Origin: an uncultured Angelakisella sp. | GTDB lineage: Bacteria > Bacillota > Clostridia > Oscillospirales > Ruminococcaceae | DNA: 7,889 nucleotides | Assembly (NCBI GenBank): GCA_947564495.1 | Contig: CANOCD010000044.1 | Coordinates: 1-7,889, forward strand | Direction of reading: 5' to 3' | Part shown: positions 1 to 5,649 of the stretch, piece by piece | Numbering within the stretch: the first letter of the stretch is position 1 | Layout: every line of letters starts with the position of its first letter | Made by a program: the position numbers and the translations under genes | The notes under the pieces: generated by a model | What the model was told of the DNA's origin: nothing | The model's input: the letters and a program-made list of their open reading frames with translations, nothing else | The model's database searches: none

Positions 1-18
1 CACCTTTTGGAAAAGGTG
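1..18. repeat. 8-bp inverted repeat at window edge
   Basis: Arms CACCTTTT (1-8) and AAAAGGTG (11-18) are perfectly complementary around a 2-nt centre. As RNA this would fold as a short stem-loop. No T-run follows on the + strand, and the other flank is outside the window, so it could be a terminator of a gene to the left read on the - strand, part of a dispersed repeat, or chance. No gene is visible between here and 123. Confidence 0.3.
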
Positions 19-74
19 GACGAAAACTTTGCTTGGCTCGATTATTAGCTTGCGGGTGGTTTGGCCCCTGCCTG

Positions 75-87
75 GAGACTTAGTCTC
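75..87. promoter_or_regulatory. 13-bp palindrome upstream of HD gene (candidate operator)
   Basis: GAGACT-T-AGTCTC is a perfect 6-1-6 inverted repeat that ends four bases before the -10-like box at 92-97. It therefore sits in the spacer region of the proposed promoter, where a repressor or a MerR-type regulator could act. No regulator is assigned. A palindrome this short may also be chance. Confidence 0.3.
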
Positions 88-91
88 GTTA

Positions 92-97
92 TATACT
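92..97 (+). promoter_or_regulatory. Putative -10 box for the HD/AlaX/MATE operon
   Basis: TATACT lies in a locally AT-rich patch of otherwise GC-rich DNA, about 26 nt upstream of the ATG at 124, which leaves a short leader containing the ribosome binding site AAGGAG (110-115). No convincing -35 hexamer is found 16-18 nt upstream and there is no TGn extension, so the call rests on the -10 match, the base composition and the position ahead of the first gene. Confidence 0.4.
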
Positions 98-123
98 ATC
101 ACCATACATAAGGAGTGACTTGG

Positions 124-687
124 ATGGACTGGCAGCGATTCCTGGAATTTTTAGCCCTGGCCGAACAGCTTAAATGCCGTGCCCGCCACTGCACCAACTC
201 CCAAGGGGACCCCGAAAGCGTCGCCGAACACAGCTGGCGGGCCGCCCTCATGGCCCAGCTCCTGGCCCCGGAGTTCCCCGGTCTGGACATGGACCGGGTC
301 ATCCGGATGTGCCTCGTCCACGACCTGGGCGAAGCCGTGACCGGGGACATCCCCACCTTCCGAAAAACCAAGGCCGACGAGGAGATAGAGGACCAGGCGG
401 TAGCGGGCATCCTCTCCCGTCTCCCCGAGAAAACACGCCGGGACTTCGCCGCCCTCTTCGACGAGATGGCCCAGCTGGAGACCCCCGAGTCCCGCCTCTT
501 CAAGATCCTGGACAAGGTGGAAGCGGTGATCCAGCACAACGAATCCCCCCTCTCCACCTGGGAAGAGCTGGAGTTCGACCTTCAGCGGAGGTACGGGGTC
601 CAGGAGGCGGCCTGGTTTCCCCAGACAAAGGAGCTGCGGGAGGCCGTCCTCCGCCAGACCGAAGAAAAGATCGCCAAGGGGGTATAA
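124..687 (+). CDS. HD-domain phosphohydrolase, YfbR/HDDC2-like 5'-deoxynucleotidase
   Basis: This 187-residue soluble protein matches the HD_3 family, which includes E. coli YfbR and human HDDC2, metal-dependent hydrolases that remove phosphate from deoxynucleoside monophosphates. The metal ligands are visible in order: H36 in an ESVAEHSW segment, the H66-D67 doublet in LVHDLGEAVTGD, and D130 in KILDKVE. E70 and D75 fit the YfbR catalytic acidic residues. The length is normal for the family. I chose the ATG at 124 because AAGGAG (110-115) lies 8 nt upstream. The in-frame GTG at 115 overlaps that site and is unlikely to be used. It is first in a tight operon, with its stop 2 nt before the next start. 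The exact substrate is inferred from family membership; some members act on other nucleotides. Confidence 0.88.
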   Translation: MDWQRFLEFLALAEQLKCRARHCTNSQGDPESVAEHSWRAALMAQLLAPEFPGLDMDRVIRMCLVHDLGEAVTGDIPTFRKTKADEEIEDQAVAGILSRLPEKTRRDFAALFDEMAQLETPESRLFKILDKVEAVIQHNESPLSTWEELEFDLQRRYGVQEAAWFPQTKELREAVLRQTEEKIAKGV

Positions 688-689
688 CA

Positions 690-1901
690 ATGGAGACCAT
701 CAAGCTCTACGAGCAGGACAGCCATCTTACCCAATGGGAGGCTGTCGTTCTGGACTGCCTGCCTGTCATCGACGGCTACCACATCGTTTTGGACCGCACC
801 GCCTTCTTCCCCGAGGGGGGCGGGCAGCTCTCCGACGGGGGGACCATCAACGGCGTCCAGGTCTTTGAGACCCACGAGAAGGAGGGGCGAATCCTCCACA
901 CCACCAATTTCCCCATCCCGACGGGGACCAAGGTGGATTGCCGCCTGGACTGGGAGCGGCGGCTGGACCATATGCAGCAGCACACCGGGGAGCACATCCT
1001 TTCCTGGGCCTTCTGGAGCCTTTTCGGGGTGGAGAACATCGGCTTCCACATGGGGGCCGACCTGGTGACCATCGACCTGAGCCGCCCCGTGACCCAGGAG
1101 GAGATGGACGCCGCTGAGGACCGGGCCAACCAAAACATCTGGGAAAACCACCCCATCCGGTGCTACGTCGCCTCCCCCGAGGAGGTGGACAGGCTGACCC
1201 TGCGGAAAAAGACCGAGAAGGTGGCCGGGGATTTGCGGATCGTGGAGATCGAGAGCGGGGACGTCTGCACCTGCTGCGGCACCCACGCCCGTTCCACCGG
1301 CGAGGTGGGGATGGTCAAGCTCCTTCGCCAGGAGCATACCAAGGGCGGGAGCCGGGTGGTGTTCCTCTGCGGGGGGCGGGCCCTCCGGGACTACCGGGAG
1401 AAGAACCGGGTGACCCAGGAGGCGGGGGCGGCCCTTTCGGTGAAGGAGCGGGACATCCCCGACGGCATCCGGCGCCTCAAGGGGGAGATCGCCTCCCAGG
1501 GGGCGGCCCTGCGGGAGAAGGGGAAGCTCCTTGCCGAGATCTACGCCCGGGAGCTGCTGGCCTCCGCCCCGGAGGGGGGACGGCTGGGGAAGGTCATCGT
1601 CACCTGCCAGCCCGACCTGGACAGCAAGGAGGCGAAGCTCCTGCTGGGCAAGCTCATCGAGGCGCCGGGGGTGGCGGCGGTGGTCCTTTGGCCGGTCCCG
1701 GGAAAGGACGGGGAAGAAGGGCGGCTCTGCTACCTTGCGGGCAAGGCGGCGGACAGCCCGGCGGACTGCAAGTACCTCTGCGAGCTGCTCAACGGGCTGT
1801 ACAACGGCAAGGGCGGCGGCAAGGCCAACTTTGCCCAGGGCTCCGGCAAGCTGCGGGCTGACTGGCAGGAGACGGCGGAGGGCCTGCGGAGGATGCTGTA
1901 A
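690..1901 (+). CDS. alaX: Alanyl-tRNA editing protein, AlaX-L type with DHHA1 domain
   Basis: This 403-residue protein is a free-standing relative of the alanyl-tRNA synthetase editing domain. Such proteins hydrolyse tRNA-Ala mischarged with Ser or Gly in the cytosol. An N-terminal beta-barrel half (about 1-90, with FFPEGGGQLSDGG) leads into the SAD editing core. The zinc site is complete: H98-xxx-H102 (HTGEH) and C195-xxx-H199 (CCGTH). A charged helical linker, probably coiled coil, spans about 235-300. A DHHA1 domain follows, with the glycine-rich GKGGGKANFAQG motif at about 373-384, as at the C-terminus of AlaRS. The start at 690 is preceded by AAGGGGG (676-682). The reading frame is open further upstream, but that part is only the shadow of the HD gene. 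It is tightly coupled to the HD gene (2-nt gap). Full-length AlaX with DHHA1 corresponds to the long AlaX class. Confidence 0.93.
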   Translation: METIKLYEQDSHLTQWEAVVLDCLPVIDGYHIVLDRTAFFPEGGGQLSDGGTINGVQVFETHEKEGRILHTTNFPIPTGTKVDCRLDWERRLDHMQQHTGEHILSWAFWSLFGVENIGFHMGADLVTIDLSRPVTQEEMDAAEDRANQNIWENHPIRCYVASPEEVDRLTLRKKTEKVAGDLRIVEIESGDVCTCCGTHARSTGEVGMVKLLRQEHTKGGSRVVFLCGGRALRDYREKNRVTQEAGAALSVKERDIPDGIRRLKGEIASQGAALREKGKLLAEIYARELLASAPEGGRLGKVIVTCQPDLDSKEAKLLLGKLIEAPGVAAVVLWPVPGKDGEEGRLCYLAGKAADSPADCKYLCELLNGLYNGKGGGKANFAQGSGKLRADWQETAEGLRRML

Positions 1902-1937
1902 CCGTGTCCAAAAAGAAGGTGGAAAGGGGGCGGGGCC

Positions 1938-3320
1938 GTGACTTTGGGAAAACTCAGCGGGGAGACCAGGGCGACCCTTGGCGCCATCTTGGCTCTGGCC
2001 TGGCCCACCATGCTGGAGCAGATGATGCAGTCCGCCGTCCAGTACATCGACACCGCCATGGTGGGCTCCCTGGGGACCCAGGCCACCGCCGCCGTGGGGG
2101 CCACCTCCACCATCGGGTGGCTGGTGGGGTCCTCCATCACCGCCTTCAGCATCGGCTTTCTGGCCGTCATCGCCCGGGCCTGCGGCGCCGGGGACCAGGA
2201 GGCCGCCCGCCGGGCGGCGGGGCAGGCGGTGCTTTCGGCCCTGGTCATCGGCACGGTGATGACCCTGGCCACCACCGCCGTCAGCGGGGTCATCCCGGTG
2301 TGGATGCAGGTGGAGCCCGGCATCCGGGGGATGACCTCCCGGTACTTCCTTATCCTCTACCTGCCCATGCTTCCCCGGACCGCCGGCATCATCTTCGGCA
2401 CCGCCCTCCGGGCCGCCGGGGACACCCGGACCCCCATGAAGGTGGGCCTTCTGGTCAACTGCGTCAATGTGGTCCTCAACTTTCTCCTCATCTATCCCGC
2501 CCGGACTGTCTCTTTGTGGGGGCGGGCGGTGACCATCCCCGGGGCGGGGATGGGGGTGGCGGGGGCCGCCGCCGCCAGCGCCGTGGCCTTCACATGGGGC
2601 GGCCTCCGGATGACCCGGGTCCTCTGGCGGCACCCGGTCATCTCCCCCAGGGGACAGAGCCTCCGCCCCGACCGGTCCATCCTGGCCCCCTGCCTCCGGG
2701 TGGCCCTGCCCAATATGCTCCAGCGGTTCGGGACCTCCCTGGGATACGTGGCCTTCGCCGCCATGATCAACTCCCTGGGGGAGGTGGCCGCAGCCGCCCA
2801 CACCATCGCCAACACGGTGGAATCCGCCTTTTACATCCCCGGCTACGGGATGCAGACCGCCGCCGCCACCCTTACCGGCAACGCTTACGGGGCCGGGGAC
2901 GAGGGGCGGATGAAGTCCCTGACCTCCATGTTCCTGCCGGTGGAGGTGGCCCTCATGTGCCTCACCGGCGGGGCCCTGTTCCTCTCCGCCCCGACCCTTA
3001 TGGGGCTTTTCTCCTCCAGCGGGGAGGTCATCGCCCTGGGCAGCACCGTCCTGCGGATGGTGGCCGTCTCGGAGCCCCTCTACGGCGTCTCCATCATCGT
3101 GGAGGGGATGATGATGGGGGTGGGGCGGACCCGGACCCCCTTCGTCTACAACATTCTGGGGATGTGGTGCGTCCGCATCGCCGGGACCTTCCTCTGCACC
3201 CAGGTCCTGGGGTATGGCCTTATCTCGGCCTGGGCCTGTATGATCGCCCACAACGGCCTGCTGTTCCTCCTCTACCTGCGGATGTACCTCAGCGGCAGGT
3301 GGGACCCCCTGCGAAATTAA
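1938..3320 (+). CDS. MATE family efflux transporter
   Basis: This 460-residue polytopic membrane protein has the two-lobed layout of MATE transporters, which export cationic drugs or metabolites using Na+ or H+ gradients. Lobe 1 opens with AWPTMLEQ and a YIDTAMVG motif whose D38 fits the conserved TM1 acidic residue. LRAAGDTRTPMKV (about 155-170) is a typical MATE loop. Lobe 2 restarts with ALPNMLQRF (about 255), then the HTIANTVES and GNAYGAGDEGRM segments that echo lobe 1. About 12 membrane helices are expected and the length is normal. The start is GTG at 1938 with AAAGGGGG (1923-1930) upstream; the next in-frame Met falls inside TM1, so the GTG start is needed. It lies 36 nt after alaX and is probably co-transcribed. 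The substrate cannot be told from sequence. Confidence 0.92.
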   Translation: MTLGKLSGETRATLGAILALAWPTMLEQMMQSAVQYIDTAMVGSLGTQATAAVGATSTIGWLVGSSITAFSIGFLAVIARACGAGDQEAARRAAGQAVLSALVIGTVMTLATTAVSGVIPVWMQVEPGIRGMTSRYFLILYLPMLPRTAGIIFGTALRAAGDTRTPMKVGLLVNCVNVVLNFLLIYPARTVSLWGRAVTIPGAGMGVAGAAAASAVAFTWGGLRMTRVLWRHPVISPRGQSLRPDRSILAPCLRVALPNMLQRFGTSLGYVAFAAMINSLGEVAAAAHTIANTVESAFYIPGYGMQTAAATLTGNAYGAGDEGRMKSLTSMFLPVEVALMCLTGGALFLSAPTLMGLFSSSGEVIALGSTVLRMVAVSEPLYGVSIIVEGMMMGVGRTRTPFVYNILGMWCVRIAGTFLCTQVLGYGLISAWACMIAHNGLLFLLYLRMYLSGRWDPLRN

Positions 3321-3356
3321 AAAAGCGCCGGTTGGATTACCTCACCGGCGCTTTTT
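3319..3356. terminator. Bidirectional rho-independent terminator
   Basis: GCGCCGGT (3325-3332) pairs perfectly with ACCGGCGC (3344-3351) around an 11-nt loop, flanked by an A-run on the left (3319-3324) and a T-run on the right (3352-3356). It therefore gives a stem plus U-tract in both directions. It sits between converging genes: the MATE stop codon lies in the left A-run and the LacI-type repressor's stop at 3357-3359 abuts the right side. It should end both operons. Confidence 0.92.
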
Positions 3357-4358
3357 CTATACACTCTCCCGCACCACCAGGCGGCAGGGGAGGCGGAGCT
3401 GGAGCAGCTCGCTGTGCCCCCCGGCGACACGGTCCAGAAGGAGCTTCACCGCCAGCCGCCCCATATCGTCCTTGGGGATGTGGATGGTGGTGAGCCGGGG
3501 GTGGACCATCTCCGCCGGGGCGATGTCGTCCACCGAGATGATGGCCACGTCCGCCGGGACCGAAAGGCCCTTCTTCCGCAGGCCCAGCACCGCCCCCAGG
3601 GCCACGCTGTCGTTGGCGCAGAAGATGGCGGTGGGGGGCTCCGGCTGGGACATGAGGGCCACCGCCCCCTTCTCCCCGCCCTCGGCGGTCTGGGGGACCT
3701 CCCGGACCAGCTCCCGGAGGAAGGGCAGGCCCTTTTCCCGGAGGGTCTCCCAGTAGCCGCTGTAGCGGTTTTCCACGCTGCACTCCCCCAGGTAGGCGAT
3801 GCGGGTGTGGCCCTGGCCCAGAAGGTGCTCCATGGCCATCCGGGCGGCCTCCCTGCCGCTGCAAAGGACCTGGTCCACCTCCGCCTGGCCCGAGGGATTC
3901 AGGCCCACGGCGATGGCGGGCCACCGCCGCCCCAGCCGCCGGGCGGCCTCCCCGGAGCTCCGCCCCAGGAGGATGAGGCCGGAGGGCCGCAGCCGCTCCA
4001 GCCGCCGGAAGCCCCGCTCCATTCCCTGCTCCAGGGGGACCGAGGGGAGGAGGGGGCAGCCCTGGCGCAAAATTTCCTGGTCCACCGCCTGGGCCAGGGC
4101 CTGGAAGAAGGGGTCGCTCTCGGTGTCGGTGACCCGGGCCAGCAGAGTGACCAGACGGGGGGGCTCTTTTTTGTCGGTTTCGCCCAAGCGCAGGGCCCGG
4201 GCGGCGGGATTGGGGGTGTAGCCCAGCTCCCGGGCGGCCTCCCAGATCCTTTGGGCGACCTCCGGGGAGGCGGCCTTTTCCCCCAGCCCCCCCAGCACCC
4301 GGGAGACGGTGGACACCGACACCCCGGCCTTTTTGGCGATCTCCTTCTGGCTTGCCAT
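3357..4358 (-). CDS. LacI-family transcriptional repressor
   Basis: This 333-residue protein has the standard LacI/GalR architecture. The N-terminal helix-turn-helix (about 2-25, IAKKAGVSVSTVSRVLGG) is followed by a helix region and the hinge helix NPAARALR (50-57), in which L56 is the leucine that in PurR/LacI wedges into the central CG step of the operator. The rest is a periplasmic-binding-protein-like ligand domain. Near residues 235-285 it shows the family signature FCANDSVALGAVLGLRKKG...VPADVAIISVDD. AGGAGGA (4365-4371) lies 6 nt before the ATG. Its start is one base after the stop of the upstream DUF3781 gene, so translation is probably coupled. A fitting operator lies over the operon's own -35 box, and the divergent isomerase/LarA/transporter operon is the obvious further target. 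The effector is unknown; a sugar, sugar acid or sugar phosphate is typical of the family. Confidence 0.93.
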   Translation of the reverse strand: MASQKEIAKKAGVSVSTVSRVLGGLGEKAASPEVAQRIWEAARELGYTPNPAARALRLGETDKKEPPRLVTLLARVTDTESDPFFQALAQAVDQEILRQGCPLLPSVPLEQGMERGFRRLERLRPSGLILLGRSSGEAARRLGRRWPAIAVGLNPSGQAEVDQVLCSGREAARMAMEHLLGQGHTRIAYLGECSVENRYSGYWETLREKGLPFLRELVREVPQTAEGGEKGAVALMSQPEPPTAIFCANDSVALGAVLGLRKKGLSVPADVAIISVDDIAPAEMVHPRLTTIHIPKDDMGRLAVKLLLDRVAGGHSELLQLRLPCRLVVRESV

Positions 4359-4359
4359 C

Positions 4360-4608
4360 CTACTTCCTCCTGTGGGCGGTGATAAGGGTGAGGCTTTTGG
4401 CGTTCACCGTGATGACAAAGCCTGCTCCCTCTGCGTACCAGTTCTTCCCCCGCCTGGTGACGGCGGTCTCCGGGGCGGCGATCTGCCCCCGGCACCAGTC
4501 CACGGGGTCGACAGCCTCCCCCAGGCCCAGGTTTTTCCGGATTCGCACCGCCCCCAGGGCCGTGGTGTGGAGCCGGTCCAGCTGTTCCAGCAGCTTTGTC
4601 TTTTCCAT
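4360..4608 (-). CDS. DUF3781 domain-containing small protein
   Basis: This 82-residue protein has no assigned function. It matches the DUF3781 family in my recollection of its conserved blocks: LDRLHTTALGAVRIRKNLGL (10-29), VDWCRGQI (36-43), TRRGKNWYAE (51-60) and ITVNAKSLTLITAH (66-79). There is no signal peptide or membrane segment, so it should be cytosolic, with a C-terminal beta-rich half. The ATG at 4608 (reading leftward) was chosen because AAGGAGGAG lies about 5 nt upstream; the frame stays open further upstream across the promoter, but that extension has no family similarity. It is the first gene of a two-gene operon with the LacI-type repressor, separated by one base. No functional link is known, though the arrangement makes it a candidate accessory to the regulator or to the divergent operon. 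Confidence 0.82.
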   Translation of the reverse strand: MEKTKLLEQLDRLHTTALGAVRIRKNLGLGEAVDPVDWCRGQIAAPETAVTRRGKNWYAEGAGFVITVNAKSLTLITAHRRK

Positions 4609-4653
4609 GGGGTCTCCTCCTTCGTGGCCGTCTTGCCAGGACCTTCTTTTTCC

Positions 4654-4682
4654 AGTGTACCACATCGGAAGCCGTTACGCAA
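4654..4682 (-). promoter_or_regulatory. Promoter for the DUF3781-lacI operon
   Basis: Read on the - strand, TTGCGT (4682-4677) is followed after 17 nt by TACACT (4659-4654), with a TGG extension directly before the -10, giving an extended -10 promoter. Transcription would start near 4647, leaving a leader of about 38 nt that contains the DUF3781 ribosome binding site. The -35 box is overlapped by the LacI-type operator, which suggests negative autoregulation. Confidence 0.55.
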
Positions 4683-4694
4683 TCGTTTGGGTAA
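4675..4694. promoter_or_regulatory. LacI/PurR-type operator
   Basis: TTACGCAATC|GTTTGGGTAA is a 20-bp imperfect palindrome with 8 of 10 complementary pairs and a central CG step. This is the hallmark of operators bound by LacI-family proteins with a hinge-helix leucine, and the core ACGCAA..CG..TTxxxGT resembles the PurR consensus. It covers the -35 box (4677-4682) of the promoter that transcribes the adjacent lacI-type gene and lies about 50 nt upstream of the divergent operon's predicted start. Binding by the neighbouring repressor is inferred, not shown. Confidence 0.55.
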
Positions 4695-4721
4695 ATTTTC
4701 CGGCATTGTATCCCATTCCTT

Positions 4722-4730
4722 TGGTACAAT
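4722..4730 (+). promoter_or_regulatory. Extended -10 promoter for the tpi-larA-tauE operon
   Basis: TGGTACAAT gives TACAAT (4725-4730) with a TGn extension and predicts a start near 4737. No good -35 hexamer is present at 16-18 nt (GGCATT at 4702-4707 with 17 nt is poor), which is tolerable for extended -10 promoters and may mean weak or activated transcription. The - strand promoter's extended -10, TGGTACACT, differs by only one base. Confidence 0.5.
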
Positions 4731-4741
4731 AGGCTTGTACC
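4723..4741. promoter_or_regulatory. Inverted repeat over -10/+1 of the tpi-larA-tauE operon (candidate operator)
   Basis: GGTACAA (4723-4729) and TTGTACC (4735-4741) form a perfect 7-5-7 inverted repeat. It overlaps the -10 box and the predicted transcription start, where a bound repressor would block the operon. A related half-site, TTGTATCC, begins at 4706. It lacks the central CG of LacI-type operators, so a different regulator or a transcript-start hairpin is possible. Confidence 0.4.
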
Positions 4742-4768
4742 GGGGCGGAGGCGTCATCCTCCCGCCCC
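4742..4768 (+). promoter_or_regulatory. GC-rich hairpin in the leader of the tpi-larA-tauE mRNA
   Basis: GGGGCGG (4742-4748) pairs with CCGCCCC (4762-4768), and AGG (4749-4751) with CCT (4758-4760), leaving one bulged C and a 6-nt loop (CGTCAT). It begins a few bases after the predicted transcript start and ends just before the purine-rich ribosome binding region at 4769-4786. A 5'-end hairpin like this could stabilise the mRNA or modulate translation. There is no U-tract, so it is not an intrinsic terminator. Confidence 0.45.
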
Positions 4769-4795
4769 AAGGAAAGGAAAGAAAGGATGGTCTGT

Positions 4796-5635
4796 ATGAA
4801 GTACATCTTCCTCAACCTCAAACGCTTTGACATCCCCCCGGAGCTGGGGGGGGTCAACCGGCTGGCCCCTCTGCCCCAGTGGGGGGCCGCCGTGGTCACC
4901 GGCGTCCAGGAGAAGCTCCGGCCCCTGGCGGAGGAGTGCCGTTTCCCTGTCTTCTTCCCCGAGGCCCACATCCTGGGGGCCGCCGGGGCTCTGGCGGCGG
5001 ATTCCCCGGTGGAACTGGGCTGCCAGGGGGTGTTCCGCCAGGATACCGCCGTGGGGGGGAACTTCGGGGCCTTCACCACCGGGCGGCCCGCCCACGCCGC
5101 CGCCGCCCTGGGCTGTGGCTGGACCATGATCGGCCACTGTGAGGAGCGCCGGGACAAGGCCGGCGTCCTGGCCGAGGCCGGGGTCCAGGACACCGCCGCC
5201 GTGAACCGTGTCCTCAACCAGGAGGTCCGCCGGGCCGCCGAGGCCGGCCTCAATGTCCTCTACTGCATCGGGGAGACTGCCGAGGAGTCCCCCCGCCGTG
5301 ACGAGGTCCTCCGGGAGCAGCTCACCGTGGGCCTGGAGGGGGTGGACACCGCCGACGGAAAGGTGGTCATCGCCTACGAGCCAGTCTGGGCCATCGGCCC
5401 CGGCAAGACCCCTCCCGGGCGGGAGTTCATCCAGGAGGTGGCCCGGGTCATCAAGGGCATCACCGGGGGGCTGCCGGTGGTCTACGGCGGCGGCCTCAAG
5501 ACCGACAACGCCGCCATGCTGGCCTCCATCCCGGAGATGGACGGCGGCCTCATCGCCCTCACCCGGTTCACCGGGGAGATCGGCTTCTACCCCGACGAGT
5601 ACATCGAGATCATCCACACCTACTTCGGTAAATAA
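4796..5635 (+). CDS. tpiA: Triosephosphate isomerase family protein (divergent)
   Basis: This 279-residue TIM-barrel protein keeps the four classical catalytic residues: N7 and K9 in FLNLKRF (normally GNWKMN), H114 in MIGHCEER (normally IGHSERR) and E195 in AYEPVWAIGPGKTPP with its loop-6 lid. The phosphate site is altered: loop 7 reads YGGGLK (230-235) instead of YGGSVK. Loop 8 reads GLIALTRF, with A254-L255 where the canonical Gly-Gly sits, and is followed by an extension (TGEIGFYPDEY). It is slightly longer than normal TIM (about 250). The real substrate may therefore be another phosphorylated ketose/aldose pair, or a non-standard triose. Both ATG 4787 and ATG 4796 have purine-rich sites upstream; I prefer 4796 because MKYIFLN starts the first strand directly. 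It is the first gene of the operon, not in a gap-pgk-tpi glycolytic context, so it is probably not the housekeeping copy. Confidence 0.85.
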   Translation: MKYIFLNLKRFDIPPELGGVNRLAPLPQWGAAVVTGVQEKLRPLAEECRFPVFFPEAHILGAAGALAADSPVELGCQGVFRQDTAVGGNFGAFTTGRPAHAAAALGCGWTMIGHCEERRDKAGVLAEAGVQDTAAVNRVLNQEVRRAAEAGLNVLYCIGETAEESPRRDEVLREQLTVGLEGVDTADGKVVIAYEPVWAIGPGKTPPGREFIQEVARVIKGITGGLPVVYGGGLKTDNAAMLASIPEMDGGLIALTRFTGEIGFYPDEYIEIIHTYFGK

Positions 5636-5649
5636 AGGAGGACACCCCC

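Noticed and set aside
174..689. Upstream in-frame extension of alaX into the HD gene
   Set aside because: The extension is Arg/Pro/Gly-rich and unlike any AlaX. A ribosome binding site precedes the ATG at 690, where the family sequence begins.
582..3251. 889-codon open frame on the - strand opposite alaX and the MATE gene
   Set aside because: It is antisense to two well-recognised genes, rich in Gly, His, Pro and Asp as expected from a GC-rich antisense frame, has no recognisable domain and no matched ribosome binding site. It is a composition shadow.
1904..3493. 529-codon + frame overlapping the MATE gene and the terminator
   Set aside because: Its translation is low-complexity Gly/Arg/Pro/His, it runs through a strong terminator and into the convergent gene, and the MATE frame explains the region.
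3414..4382. 322-codon + frame opposite the LacI-type gene
   Set aside because: The LacI-family protein on the - strand has full domain signatures and a good ribosome binding site; this frame has none.
4609..4665. N-terminal extension of the DUF3781 protein starting at 4665
   Set aside because: It would overlap the predicted promoter -10 and start site and adds no family similarity. The ATG at 4608 has an AAGGAGGAG site at proper spacing.
4705..4710. TACAAT on the - strand as the -10 of the DUF3781-lacI operon
   Set aside because: No -35 lies at 16-18 nt (CTATTG or CCTATT only) and no TGn extension is present. The TTGCGT-17-TACACT pair with an extended -10 at 4654-4682 is a better promoter.
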